24,737 nt of DNA, from assembly GCA_963169055.1 (NCBI GenBank), contig CAUJFU010000244.1, positions 1-24,737 of the forward strand. Direction: 5' to 3'. Of this stretch, positions 15,342 to 24,335 are shown in pieces (the first letter of the stretch is position 1; each line of letters begins with the position of its first letter). The stretch comes from Myxococcota bacterium. Lineage in GTDB: Bacteria > Myxococcota_C > UBA6777. Under the pieces are notes generated by a model. That model was not told the DNA's origin and did no database searches. It saw only the letters and a program-made list of their open reading frames with translations. Both the position numbers and the translations under genes were made by a program.

Positions 15342-18119
15342 CTAACGATCTTGATGGCGTGCGCCCCATTGAAAACCAAACGAAAGGCTCGGATCAAAAC
15401 GAAAGGCTACAGGGCCGTGGATAAACTTCTTGTCGGGATTGTTGTTGAGGGGCCGAAAGATGCCACGAAAGACGATCATGCGAAAGCCGAGCGCAAGAAA
15501 AAGGCCGCTGGTGATCCCGATGCGCATCTCGTTGTTCCAGCGAAAGTCGTGCAGGTTCAGACCGTCTTTGCCCTGACCAATCACGAAAGTCATGTTGTAC
15601 TCGGCTTTGGACTTGAGCGTCAACGGAACTTGCCCAAGCTTTACAAACGTCCAGCCCTCCACCTCATAATCAACCGAAAAGCCCAAGGAGCTATCGAGAT
15701 TCACGCGTGCGGGGGTGTTCACGGGATCTTTCAAAGTCAAGCCGGGCGCCCATTCTTTGCGCCACACCCCACCAAGCCGCATCGTGATCTTGGAGTCGTA
15801 TTGAAAACTGAGTCCCAACTTGGCGCGTGTTTCAAAGTGATGAAAAAGCTCGGTGCTTCCGCTGTTTTCAAAGAACTTTTGAGGCGAAAGATCGGGGCGT
15901 TGGGTGGTGGAGAGTTCCGTTTCAAGCAGCGCCTCGATGAAAGGCGACGCCACTTCCCACTTGGTGTCTTTGAACACATTCTTCAAAAAATGCCAATGGT
16001 ACTGGGTTTTCAACGTCACTTGATCGTTGCTTTCCTGATAGATGCGCGGATCGATCGGCCCTGCGGGTGGGCCTTTGCTCCATTGAATGCTCGTATCCAA
16101 AGCGTAATTGATATTCAGCTCCGTCACCCACAAATGTTGAGAAGTCTCCATCTTGAGGGAGCTTTGGAGCTGGCCTTGGGCATTGAATTTCTCGTAGAAT
16201 CCGCCATTAAACTCTTCGTGTTGGGTATAGACAACGTTGATATTGATCGGCTCAATGCTGAGCGCTGTAAAGCCCGCTTGGAAGGAGAAGTTGAACGTCC
16301 ACGTCGGCTTGGCTTCGAGATCTTGGAGCTTTCCATGGTGGGGGATCACTTGTTCTCCCGCAAGATCGGTCTTTTTTGGATCGCGTCGGAATCCCTTGAA
16401 TTGATGAAAGCGAAAATGATCAACCAAGGCTTGTCGCAACAGCAGCGGATAACCGCCCGCACGCGTCAACACCGACATCCGCAAGATCGCGGACTTCGCA
16501 AGTTTGGGGTGTTCGCCCATCGCAACGCTTTGGGTGGTGACAAGATGATAATGCAGCTTTTCCTCGATTTTTCGGCCATTCACGTTGCTTGAAGACACCC
16601 CCACAAAAGAGAACGGCTTGGACGTAGGCCCCGCAGACTCCGATGTTTCGATGAGGGCGGTCAGGTCTTTTCCTGTCATCGTGAGGATCGCCAGCGATTC
16701 TTCCCGAGGGATGGCCCGAAACAGATCATCCATGCTGATGTGCTGCTTGATCGGAAAGACGCCCCCCCCAAACGCCGACGCAGGCAAAAACGCCACTTCG
16801 GCCTTTCCTTGCAACCGCAGCCAGTCCAACACGTACTGCCGAAACTGCTCCTCGCTCATACCATCATCGCCCTGTATCCGCCCGTTTCCCATCGGTGCGC
16901 CCCAGTTTTGACAGTAGGTTTTTTCCCACTGCAATAATTCTTCTCGCAGGCGCGTGTGGGTATGCTTTTCTTCGGAAGCATAAAAACGATGATCCACTCG
17001 GTCGATCTGGACTTTTCCGTCTTTGCGGCGCAGCGACCAACGCAGTTGACCAAGCTGTGCGCCGTGTGGGCGCCCTCCGACGATCCACGTCACCGCGCCA
17101 TTTTCCGCGTAATGCGTGATCATCCCCGTTGACTTGCCTTTGGACATCCGACTCGCCACGATCACGTCGATCCCTTCGACTTCGGAGGCCAACTTGCGTG
17201 CGTTACTGCCGTTGGATTCGCCCACTTCAAGATCCGAAAGCACCACCACGATATCCGCTTTGTGCTTTTCACGCAGTTCTTTGACGCGCTCTTTGGCGAA
17301 CTCATCGGGCGCAACCAACGTGATCTTCCGAGCGCTCGGTTCTTGCGCCCCCTCGGGCATGGACTCGGGACTCAGATGAAACACTCCGATACGCCAAGGC
17401 CCACGCTGGATCACAAAGGTCGAAGGAGCGACTTGGGTCGGTTGCTCCTTTAACGCATCCAGCGGATGCTCCGACGGGATCTTCTTGACGTTGGCAAGCG
17501 AAAAGCGCACACCCGCTGCTCGTGCAGCCTCCAACATCAACTTGAGCTGACGCGACTCCGTTCCAAAGTCCGCTGCCCCGATCCCCAACACATCGTAATC
17601 CATGAGCGCAAGGTATTTGGCCAAAAAAGCAGCCCCTGTCTGTGCGCCGAGATGGAGGATATAACGCGCTGAACGATCGGGCGCGAAGCTGTCCCCTGTC
17701 GAAAACAGCAACGGCTTGAGCAAGCCCTGTTTCGCGTGTTCTTGGCGTATCGACTGGATCAATCCAAGGAGGTTCGCCATATCGGGCGGTGTTTCTTCTT
17801 GCGTTTCATCCTTTTTCTTCGGACAAAAGAACGACCGCCAACGCCCCCCAAGATCGGTGTGATAGAGCAGCGTCAAATCGTCTTGTTTCTGCGATGCAAC
17901 CGAAGGCAGCGCAGGGGTTTGGGTCGCCCCCAAGGGTGGGGAGATCGGAGAGGTGTTCGATCGAGGAGGGGCATCGGGCTTGGCGGGGTTCTGTTTTGAA
18001 GTGGCTGTGTCCCCAACCTTGGGGGTTGATTTTCCCGTAGATGGAGGAGATTGAGCAAAAGAAAAGCGGTGCAAACAGCCCAATAGTCCGAACAATAGGG
18101 CAACAAATAATCGTGCCAT
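15342..18119 (-). CDS. divergent 5'-nucleotidase/metallophosphoesterase-like protein fused to a predicted outer-membrane beta-barrel
   Basis: A 925-residue protein with an N-terminal signal (cleavage after FSFA, or lipobox LLGC at 15) and a Pro/Ser-rich linker (~25-78). Next is a UshA-like phosphoesterase domain (80-375), then a 5'-nucleotidase C-domain (~420-600; AEVAFLP.., DDLFRAIP, LTMTGKDLTALI). From ~605 to the end, alternating polar/hydrophobic strands (TWTFNFSFQAGFTALSIEPININVVYTQ to SLSFGFQWGARHQDR) look like an outer-membrane barrel. The usual HTNDxHG is HTDLGGR (87-93), GNHE is GAAD (181-184) and GHxH is absent; only Asp89 and GD (142-143) remain clear. Catalysis is therefore doubtful. 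The start at 18119 is chosen for the signal peptide; the longer frame to 18239 enters a repeat. Confidence 0.72.
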   Translation of the reverse strand: MARLFVALLFGLLGCLHRFSFAQSPPSTGKSTPKVGDTATSKQNPAKPDAPPRSNTSPISPPLGATQTPALPSVASQKQDDLTLLYHTDLGGRWRSFFCPKKKDETQEETPPDMANLLGLIQSIRQEHAKQGLLKPLLFSTGDSFAPDRSARYILHLGAQTGAAFLAKYLALMDYDVLGIGAADFGTESRQLKLMLEAARAAGVRFSLANVKKIPSEHPLDALKEQPTQVAPSTFVIQRGPWRIGVFHLSPESMPEGAQEPSARKITLVAPDEFAKERVKELREKHKADIVVVLSDLEVGESNGSNARKLASEVEGIDVIVASRMSKGKSTGMITHYAENGAVTWIVGGRPHGAQLGQLRWSLRRKDGKVQIDRVDHRFYASEEKHTHTRLREELLQWEKTYCQNWGAPMGNGRIQGDDGMSEEQFRQYVLDWLRLQGKAEVAFLPASAFGGGVFPIKQHISMDDLFRAIPREESLAILTMTGKDLTALIETSESAGPTSKPFSFVGVSSSNVNGRKIEEKLHYHLVTTQSVAMGEHPKLAKSAILRMSVLTRAGGYPLLLRQALVDHFRFHQFKGFRRDPKKTDLAGEQVIPHHGKLQDLEAKPTWTFNFSFQAGFTALSIEPININVVYTQHEEFNGGFYEKFNAQGQLQSSLKMETSQHLWVTELNINYALDTSIQWSKGPPAGPIDPRIYQESNDQVTLKTQYHWHFLKNVFKDTKWEVASPFIEALLETELSTTQRPDLSPQKFFENSGSTELFHHFETRAKLGLSFQYDSKITMRLGGVWRKEWAPGLTLKDPVNTPARVNLDSSLGFSVDYEVEGWTFVKLGQVPLTLKSKAEYNMTFVIGQGKDGLNLHDFRWNNEMRIGITSGLFLALGFRMIVFRGIFRPLNNNPDKKFIHGPVAFRFDPSLSFGFQWGARHQDR

Positions 18120-18220
18120 GTGTTTTCTCGTGTGCGTTGCGCAGCGTGGGGTCTGCGTGTTGTATGCCGAAGCATTCCGAAAAACATCGTAGGACTTTAT
18201 CGTATCGAACTTACGCGGTT

Positions 18221-18350
18221 CGGTGGGGCGTTGCCCCACACCCTACAAGGGAGCGCCGCTCCCTTGACCCCGAGAGGGGCGAAGAGATCACGGTTTTTCA
18301 ACACAACGACTCTGTCGCTTGAAGTGTCGCGAACACGGCTTTTTTTCGCA
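18221..18350 (-). repeat. interspersed palindromic repeat, copy 4
   Basis: GGTGGGGCGTTGCCCCAC, then a perfect CAAGGGAGCGCCGCTCCCTTG-type hairpin (18246-18266), ACCCCG, GAAGAGATCAC, TTTTTCAACACAACGACTC, TGTCGCTTGAAG, GCGAACACGGC and a T run. Same orientation as copy 2. It lies between the small cysteine-rich lipoprotein gene and the nucleotidase-barrel gene and would be transcribed if they form one unit. Confidence 0.88.
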
Positions 18351-18368
18351 ACTGCGTAAATCCTAATG

Positions 18369-18815
18369 TCACTTGCAAGTCGAACCTGTGGGACAGAGGC
18401 ATTGTCCGGGAATCGAATCACTCGGGATATCGCCTTTGCTGGGATCTTGGCAGACAAAGCCGTTTTTGGTGGACATCACCGCCCCTGTTTTTGGATCGAT
18501 GATCTTGTTGCAATCGGCGGCTTGGAAACATACGCGGTGGCAATGTGCATCGGGTTGGTTTTTATCGCACACACAAGCCCCTGCGTTGCAGACATACCCG
18601 CTTGGGATCGAAGTGTTGTTGGCTCCCGCCCGAGGGGTCTGATCGCACTCCTCATTTTTCGTACATTCGGTTAAGCACATCAGATCGCGGCAGCCGTACC
18701 CTTGACAAACAAAGTGCGATGTACACACCCGAGAGCGGCATCCCACCAAAGAAACACAAAAAACAACCGTCGCTAAAAAAACCAACCCGAACCTCTTTTT
18801 GACATAATTTGCCAT
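18369..18815 (-). CDS. small cysteine-rich lipoprotein
   Basis: A 148-residue protein with a signal peptide and lipobox LVGC, so the mature form is predicted to be lipid-anchored and secreted across the inner membrane. The mature part carries about 17 cysteines in CxxxxxC / CxC patterns (VCNAGACVC, CHRVCFQAADC, CLCPTGSTC), resembling the EGF-like or dickkopf-type cysteine modules frequent in secreted proteins of Myxococcota. No enzyme motif. GAGGG precedes the ATG by 8 nt. It may be structurally related to the large cysteine-module lipoprotein encoded upstream. Confidence 0.75.
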   Translation of the reverse strand: MANYVKKRFGLVFLATVVFCVSLVGCRSRVCTSHFVCQGYGCRDLMCLTECTKNEECDQTPRAGANNTSIPSGYVCNAGACVCDKNQPDAHCHRVCFQAADCNKIIDPKTGAVMSTKNGFVCQDPSKGDIPSDSIPGQCLCPTGSTCK

Positions 18816-18907
18816 CGTTTACACCCTCAAGAACCAAACCAACATGCGCTGTTTTCCGTTTGAAAAAACGCACAAACCGAACACACAGAGAGCCGCCTGT
18901 TGACAAC

Positions 18908-19045
18908 AAAAGCCGTGTTCAAAAGCCGTGTTCGCAACACTTCAAGCGGCTGTGCTGTTTGTTTGAAACACCATCGTTCACCCCGCCAACACGGGGTCAA
19001 TGGGGCAAAGCTCCCTTGTGGGGCGTGGCGTCACACCCCACATAT
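18908..19045 (+). repeat. interspersed palindromic repeat, copy 5
   Basis: Starts with a 13-bp direct duplication (AAAAGCCGTGTTC at 18908 and 18921), then GTTCGCAACACTTCAAGCGGC, GTTTGTTTGAAACACC, ACACGGGGTCAATGGGGC, GCTCCCTTGTGGGGCG and TCACACCCCAC. The hairpin is less perfect than in copies 3 and 4. Orientation is opposite to copy 4. Together with flanks it fills the 258-bp gap between two minus-strand lipoprotein genes. Confidence 0.85.
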
Positions 19046-19073
19046 CCCTAACCGACTTGTGTCCCTTGACGCT

Positions 19074-21419
19074 CTATTTGCAATCAAAGAAACGCACATC
19101 ATAAGAAAAGACAGTGCCGATCTGAACGGTGTAGGATTCGCCAGCGAGGGGCAGACGGGGCTTAAACGTGATCCCGCTGGGGTGTCCATAACCTGAGATG
19201 CGACCGGTGGTAAGGGTTTGAACGTCGTTGTCGCTTTTTCGGGTGAGGGTGACGGAAGACACCGCAGAAGTCGAGTACTTGGAGCTTGTGAAGGACCAGA
19301 GGTCGACGACGGAATAGCCCGATCCCATGGCCTGTATTGGGACGGGTCCAGCGGGTGGAAGAGCGACGTAGTCGACTTGGCCGGTTCCAGAGCGATCAAA
19401 AGAGTACATACACGAAGCAACGCGCCAGCGGCCCGATCCAGTCGCCAAGCCGAAGGCCGTCTTGCCCATCCCGGGAGAGATGATCCAGAGGCGATGCCCG
19501 AGGGAGGGGGTGCCGCGATCTGCGATGTACTGCGTGACCGTTTCAGCGGGGTGGCCGACGCCCCATGAAAGGTTGCTCGATCCTGATCCTGCGGCTCCAC
19601 CCGAGGTATAGCAATTCCATGTACTCGGCGGACTGTGTGGATTGGGGCCAGAGCCGGGTCCATCGTTGTTGGCTTGAAGAACCGCACATTCTTGCATCTG
19701 CTGTTTGAGCGTGGTTTGCTCGGTGACACCGGGCAATCCAACGAGATAGCGATACAGGCTGACTCGGCGGATGGCATCATCAATCGAAGCTTGTGAGATG
19801 GTTCCGGGGTCACATCCTCCGGCACTTTGAAAGTTGGCTTGGCCTGCGATGGGAAAGTCTGCCTTCCATCGCGTGCAGACTTCTTGATCGGTGCGAAGGG
19901 CGGGATCCGTCGGCTTTACGCAACTTCCTCCGCTGCACACGTTTCCGCCGCTGCAAGAGGACTGTTTGACCCACTTGAAACAGCCCGTCGCATCAGCTTG
20001 ACACACCTCGATATCGTTGGCTGCACAACGCGTTGCCCCGCTGGTACAAGGATTTGAACAAGTCGACGCACAAGCATTTCCTTGACAGCTTTGGCCGCTT
20101 GGACAGGCGCTTGCCTTCCATTCGGTACAGCCGCTGGTTGCTTTTTCGCAACGCTCGATCTGCGTCCCTGCGCAACGCGTCGCAGCCGCAACACAAGCGT
20201 CTTGGCAAGCGCCCTTGCAAGCGTTGTTTTCGCAGATCTGCCCCGCAGCACAAGGCCCTTTCTTCCACACAAGGCAACCATTCGCATCTTTGGCGCACGT
20301 CTCCACATCGGTGGCCCCTGCACAACGGCTTGCTCCCGCTGTGCAGGCATCGTTGCAAGCGACTTGACACTTGTTGTCACGGCAGCTTTGCCCGACAGGA
20401 CAGGCCGCAGCGCTCCAAACGTAACACCCGCTCCCATCGCGCTCACAGCGCTCGATCTGCGCGCCTGCGCAACGTGTCTGCCCACTTTGACAAGCATTCT
20501 GACACGTCGCGACTTCGCACTTTCCAGCCTTACAAGTCTGCCCCGCAGGACAATCCACCACCACACCCCATACCGGGCAGTTTGTGTCGATATCCTTGAC
20601 GCACGTTTGATAACCCGCCCCCAAACATTGCGTCGCTCCGACAGTACACACATTCAAACAAGACTTCGAGCAGATCCCACCCTGACACAACTCACCCGCC
20701 GCACAAGCGACGGTCGCTCCCCACTGATAACAACCATTGCCGGGATCTTCACAGGCTTGCAACGCATTTTGCACACAGCGTTTTTCATCTTTTTGACAAG
20801 AAGGCGTGCAGCCTCCTGTTCCTTTGCAGCGCCCTTCTTCGCAGGTTTGGTTGCTTGTGCAAGTTTGGGTGGTGTTCCAGATCGGGCACGATAACCCCGG
20901 TTGTTTGGCGCACACCTGCACGCTGTTTCCTTCGCAGCGCACTGCACCGTCTTGGCAAGTCCCTACGCATCCTGCGACGCCTTGGCACACACCGTCTTTG
21001 CAATTCGCTCCCGCAGGGCACATCCGATACGGCTTCCAATCGGGACAATCCGCTGTTGCCTCTTTTTGGCATAACACCACTTCTTCGCCTTGGCACTTGG
21101 TTGTTCCCGCAACACAGGCCCCCGGGCATCCTGCTTGAAGCAAACACAACGCCCCTTGGTTTGTGCTCGTGCAACGCATCCCACTTCCGCAAGCTCGCAA
21201 GATCCAACCCGAACAAGCGCGCTCTGGAATCTTCTCACAATGCAAAACCCCATTCTGTTGAGGATCACAGCGCGTTGAACCTTCTTTACAGGGTTCGCAC
21301 TCGATCGGCCCGCCGCAAGCTCCCACGCCCCAACTCACCCAGAAAAACATCGACCACAACACAACACGCCCAAACCATCGAACGTTCGGTTGTTTTTGTT
21401 TTACTTCTTGCATCCCCAT
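19074..21419 (-). CDS. secreted lipoprotein with nine cysteine modules and a C-terminal CAP-like domain
   Basis: A 781-residue protein starting at an ATG with AAGGAG 9 nt upstream; a signal peptide with lipobox GAC follows. Nine tandem ~45-50-residue modules of the pattern CxxxC..G..xCxG..xxxCxxxxxxGCxxWxxxxxCxxGQxCxxxxC occupy about residues 35-470. The C-terminal ~250 residues resemble a CAP/SCP/PR-1 domain: NNDGPGSGPNPHSPP..WNCYT, NLSWG, TVTQYIAD and LGHRLWIISP, followed by a beta-rich tail. CAP proteins are secreted; some are peptidases, some bind lipids. The role here is unknown. The gene follows upp on the same strand. Confidence 0.8.
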   Translation of the reverse strand: MGMQEVKQKQPNVRWFGRVVLWSMFFWVSWGVGACGGPIECEPCKEGSTRCDPQQNGVLHCEKIPERACSGWILRACGSGMRCTSTNQGALCLLQAGCPGACVAGTTKCQGEEVVLCQKEATADCPDWKPYRMCPAGANCKDGVCQGVAGCVGTCQDGAVRCEGNSVQVCAKQPGLSCPIWNTTQTCTSNQTCEEGRCKGTGGCTPSCQKDEKRCVQNALQACEDPGNGCYQWGATVACAAGELCQGGICSKSCLNVCTVGATQCLGAGYQTCVKDIDTNCPVWGVVVDCPAGQTCKAGKCEVATCQNACQSGQTRCAGAQIERCERDGSGCYVWSAAACPVGQSCRDNKCQVACNDACTAGASRCAGATDVETCAKDANGCLVWKKGPCAAGQICENNACKGACQDACVAAATRCAGTQIERCEKATSGCTEWKASACPSGQSCQGNACASTCSNPCTSGATRCAANDIEVCQADATGCFKWVKQSSCSGGNVCSGGSCVKPTDPALRTDQEVCTRWKADFPIAGQANFQSAGGCDPGTISQASIDDAIRRVSLYRYLVGLPGVTEQTTLKQQMQECAVLQANNDGPGSGPNPHSPPSTWNCYTSGGAAGSGSSNLSWGVGHPAETVTQYIADRGTPSLGHRLWIISPGMGKTAFGLATGSGRWRVASCMYSFDRSGTGQVDYVALPPAGPVPIQAMGSGYSVVDLWSFTSSKYSTSAVSSVTLTRKSDNDVQTLTTGRISGYGHPSGITFKPRLPLAGESYTVQIGTVFSYDVRFFDCK

Positions 21420-21474
21420 CGACTTTTTCTCCTTGCGGCCCGATCCGTCCGTCTTCACAAACACACGCTGCTCT

Positions 21475-21502
21475 CATGTTGTGTTTTCAGGCTACCAACA
21501 TG
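21475..21502. terminator. possible hairpin between upp and the cysteine-module lipoprotein gene
   Basis: CATGTTG (21475-21481) and CAACATG (21496-21502) form a 7-bp inverted repeat with a 14-nt loop directly after the upp stop codon. There is no T run, so it may be a weak terminator, a processing site or an operator. Confidence 0.3.
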
Positions 21503-21516
21503 ACCTTTGCGCGGCG

Positions 21517-22149
21517 TCACTTGGTCCCAAAGATCCGATCTCCTGCATCGCCTAACCCCGGAACAATGTAGCCATGATCGTTGAGATACTCATCGATGGC
21601 TGCCGTATACACGGGAGTATCGGGGTGGTGCTTATGGAAATAGGCCAAACCTTCGGGCGCTGCAAGCAAGCACAAAAACTTGATGTTGCGGGGGTTTCGC
21701 GCTTTGATCCGTTCGACCGCTGCGGCTGCCGAATGGCCTGTCGCCAACATCGGATCCACCACGATCACCGCACGCTCTGTAATGTCTTCGGGGATCTTGA
21801 AATAATATTCCACAGGTTGCAACGTCGCAGGATCGCGATACAAACCAAGATGCCCCACCCGCGCTGAAGGCATCAACTGCAACAGACCATCCAAGATCCC
21901 CGTCCCCGCCCGCAAGATCGACACGATCAAAATCTTTTTCCCCTCAAGCAACGGCGCTTGCATCTTGGCCAAAGGTGTTTCAATCTCCTCTGTCACAAGA
22001 GGCAGATCGCGTGTCACCTCGTACCCCAACAGCAAACTCACCTCGCTCAGCAATCGACGAAAGCTCGCCGTACTGGTCTCTTTTCGCCGCATAATCGTCA
22101 ACTTGTGCTGAACCAGTGGGTGTGTGATCACGTGGACTTCAGGCGTCAT
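21517..22149 (-). CDS. upp: uracil phosphoribosyltransferase
   Basis: A 210-residue enzyme of the usual length that converts uracil and PRPP to UMP in pyrimidine salvage, in the cytoplasm. It starts [17 protein letters not shown] as in the family, has [12 protein letters not shown], the PRPP-binding loop [17 protein letters not shown] (130-146; the usual GGS is GHS) and the uracil-binding C-terminus [22 protein letters not shown] precedes the ATG by 5 nt, a strong ribosome binding site. It is divergent from the haemoglobin gene. Confidence 0.97.
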   Translation of the reverse strand: MTPEVHVITHPLVQHKLTIMRRKETSTASFRRLLSEVSLLLGYEVTRDLPLVTEEIETPLAKMQAPLLEGKKILIVSILRAGTGILDGLLQLMPSARVGHLGLYRDPATLQPVEYYFKIPEDITERAVIVVDPMLATGHSAAAAVERIKARNPRNIKFLCLLAAPEGLAYFHKHHPDTPVYTAAIDEYLNDHGYIVPGLGDAGDRIFGTK

Positions 22150-22375
22150 CCAAACCTCCTATCTTCGGTGTTCTTGATCGCGTTTTCACTTCAACATACG
22201 CCCTCCACGCAGGAAGGCACGCCATCCTACAACACACATCCCCACAGCGAAAGATGGCGCGCCTCTGCCCCTCGACACAAACTCCCCCATACACCATCTC
22301 TATCCAAAGACAGCACACCCCACACACAGGGCTGCTCACAAAAACAAGCTCATCTCACGCCAAGGAAAAAAGTGC
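22150..22375. promoter_or_regulatory. divergent intergenic region between upp and the truncated haemoglobin gene
   Basis: 226 bp without an ORF and without the interspersed repeat. It must hold both promoters, but I cannot identify clear -35/-10 pairs or a regulator site. Confidence 0.3.
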
Positions 22376-22819
22376 ATGACACAACCGCACCCACCCGAAA
22401 AAATCCCCCTCCATTCAGGCTTTCCGACGTACTACGAGCGCATCGGTGGGGAACCTGCCCTCCGTCGCATCGTCGAGCAATTCGTTGGGCGCTTTTATGA
22501 TGACTCGATCATCGGTTTTTTCTTTACCAAGATCGATCGCAACCGCCTGATCCAACACGAATTGGAACACGCAAGCCAACACCTCGGCGGGCCACATACC
22601 TATCAAGGCCGTCCGATCGGCTCGGCTCATCGGCCTCATCGCATCAATGCCGGCCAATTTCATCGCCGCCTGTGGATCGTCGAACAGACCTTGCGCGACC
22701 ACCACGTCGACGAAGAGATCATCCAAGCATGGCTCGAACAGGAGCGAAAACTCTTCAACGCCATCACCCAAAACCGCCAATGTGTCGAACCCATCGACAC
22801 ACAAACAAAGGAGTCTTGA
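22376..22819 (+). CDS. truncated (2-on-2) haemoglobin
   Basis: A 147-residue haem protein. YERIGGEPALRRIVEQFVGRFYDDSIIGFFF is the group-type N-terminal helix pattern (19-50), QHLGGPHTYQGRP the E-region (68-80), and SAHRPHRINAGQFHRR the proximal-His segment, with His85 the likely haem ligand. Such proteins bind O2, NO or H2S and often serve in detoxification. A 15-residue N-terminal extension and an acidic C-terminal tail are present. AAGGA precedes the ATG by 9 nt. The stop codon overlaps the next start in TGATG, so the two products are translationally coupled. Confidence 0.88.
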   Translation: MTQPHPPEKIPLHSGFPTYYERIGGEPALRRIVEQFVGRFYDDSIIGFFFTKIDRNRLIQHELEHASQHLGGPHTYQGRPIGSAHRPHRINAGQFHRRLWIVEQTLRDHHVDEEIIQAWLEQERKLFNAITQNRQCVEPIDTQTKES

Positions 22820-23235
22820 TGAACCCGTTGTTTTTGGGCCTCGCAGCGGGCGGTATCGCGATCATCGTTGTGCTGCACTATCTGCTAGGCCAAACCAAAA
22901 CCCGAGAGATGCCACAAGAACAGGAGATCCGCGATCGCTTTCATGCAGCGATCGGCGAAATGCCCGAAGATCTCGCCCTCTGCAAAACCATGGCGTTTGC
23001 CCTTGACCGCAAAGGCGAACAGATCTGGGTGTTGTTTGTTCACGGGCTTCACCTCAACTTGCGCAGCTATCGGCGTTCAAGCATCCGCTCTTTGCGCGTT
23101 CAAGGAACCCCACCTTGTCTCGATCTGCACGTGCGGTCTTTTGATCGAGGGCGTTTTTGCGATACATTGCGCGAAGATCAACAAGCACAGGCGGCCCGTT
23201 TGCGCGAAATCGTCGCATCATGGGGCGCTGCGTAG
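22819..23235 (+). CDS. single-helix membrane protein coupled to the truncated haemoglobin
   Basis: A 138-residue protein with AAAGGAG 6 nt before the ATG, which overlaps the haemoglobin stop by one base. Residues 3-24 (PLFLGLAAGGIAIIVVLHYLLG) form one membrane helix; the rest is a soluble domain rich in Arg (LNLRSYRRSSIRSLRV) and ending in a helix. I recognise no family. The tight coupling suggests a joint role, for example anchoring or electron delivery, but nothing in the sequence proves it. An alternative longer frame from 22672 lies within the haemoglobin gene and is rejected. Confidence 0.75.
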   Translation: MNPLFLGLAAGGIAIIVVLHYLLGQTKTREMPQEQEIRDRFHAAIGEMPEDLALCKTMAFALDRKGEQIWVLFVHGLHLNLRSYRRSSIRSLRVQGTPPCLDLHVRSFDRGRFCDTLREDQQAQAARLREIVASWGAA

Positions 23236-23260
23236 AATCGAAGCGATACCGTAGACAACG

Positions 23261-23385
23261 CCCCGTGTTCGCGGACCTTCAAGCGACCGTGTTGTTGATT
23301 TGAAAAACACCTATTCGCTCCGCCCATACGGGGTCAAAGGAGCCGCACCAAGGGCGCGGAGTGGGGTTCCAACCCCACCCCATCG
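23261..23385 (+). repeat. interspersed palindromic repeat, copy 6
   Basis: CCCCGTGTTCGCGGACCTTC, AAGCGACCGTGTTGTTGATT, TGAAAAACACC, ACGGGGTCAAAGGAGC, CGCGGAGTGGGGTTCCAACC then CCAC. The first hairpin arm has decayed in this copy while the GTGGGG/CCCCAC arm is intact. It lies directly upstream of the desaturase gene's leader. Confidence 0.87.
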
Positions 23386-23416
23386 AACCGTGTCGATCAT
23401 CGAGGAGAAAAAGACC

Positions 23417-24313
23417 ATGCCACCGAACCACCTACCCGATCCCGTTCAGTACGCGATCCCGGGCTTTGTGGCGCTGATCATCTTGGAGATGTTGCTCGGA
23501 AAGCTCCGTCACAAGGCCGATTATGAGATCCGCGACACGATCGCCAGCCTGATGATGGGCTTTGGCAATCTCTTGACCAAACTGCTCACAGGATTCATCA
23601 CCCTTGCCGTCAGTGTTTGGGTGTACCAACACCGCCTCTGGACGGTCCCCTTCACTTGGTGGGCCTTTGTGCTGATCTTTTTCGCCGAAGATCTCTGCTA
23701 CTACTGGTTCCACCGCATCAGCCATGAATCACGGTGGCTGTGGGCCGCTCACGTCAACCACCACTCCTCCCAACACTACAACCTCTCCACTGCCCTGCGC
23801 CAAACATGGACAGGCTTTCTCTCGGGAGGATGGCTGCTTTGGCTTCCCTTGGCCTTTCTCGGCTTTCATCCCGCCCTGATCGCCTTCCAAGCGGGTGTCA
23901 GCCTTGTCTATCAGTTCTGGATCCACACCGAAGCCATCGATCGGCTCGGACCTCTCGAATGGATCCTCAACACCCCTTCTCACCACCGCGTCCACCACGC
24001 CATCAACCTCAAATACCTCGACAAAAATTATGGGGGCATCTTGATCCTCTGGGATCGGATATTCGGCACTTTTGAAGCTGAAGACCCCAATGAACCTTGC
24101 GAATACGGCATCCTCAAGCCGCTCGCCACCTTCAATCCTATCCTGATCGCTTTCCACGAATGGGTCGCCATCTTCCAAGACGCCCTCAAATCCAACCCCT
24201 TGTCTGTGCGCCTGCGTTATCTCTTTGGCCGCCCCGGCTGGAGTCCCGACGGCTCCACACTCACCGTCCCCCAAATGCGCGCCGCACAACAACAAAAACA
24301 AAACAACCCATAA
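23417..24313 (+). CDS. fatty acid hydroxylase / sterol desaturase superfamily protein
   Basis: A 298-residue integral membrane non-haem di-iron enzyme. The three histidine clusters that bind the iron pair are present: HRISH (99-103), HVNHH (112-116) and HHRVHH (189-194). Hydrophobic helices lie at ~11-28, 55-70, 80-98 and 135-165. Family members hydroxylate or desaturate sterols, fatty acids or ether lipids; the WFHRISHE..HVNHHSS context is close to the general bacterial group, so the substrate stays open. The start at 23417 has GAGGAG 9 nt upstream; the frame open from 23300 crosses a repeat copy and is not used. It converges on the transporter gene. Confidence 0.88.
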   Translation: MPPNHLPDPVQYAIPGFVALIILEMLLGKLRHKADYEIRDTIASLMMGFGNLLTKLLTGFITLAVSVWVYQHRLWTVPFTWWAFVLIFFAEDLCYYWFHRISHESRWLWAAHVNHHSSQHYNLSTALRQTWTGFLSGGWLLWLPLAFLGFHPALIAFQAGVSLVYQFWIHTEAIDRLGPLEWILNTPSHHRVHHAINLKYLDKNYGGILILWDRIFGTFEAEDPNEPCEYGILKPLATFNPILIAFHEWVAIFQDALKSNPLSVRLRYLFGRPGWSPDGSTLTVPQMRAAQQQKQNNP

Positions 24314-24335
24314 CCCACGCCCTGCGACGTGTCGC

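Noticed and set aside
15006-16592. Plus-strand ORF of 528 codons
   Set aside because: Antisense to the C5-methyltransferase and the barrel-fusion gene; no domain of its own.
15342-18119. Calling this gene a standard active UshA/5'-nucleotidase
   Set aside because: The GNHE and GHxH metal-binding motifs are missing, so only the fold assignment is kept.
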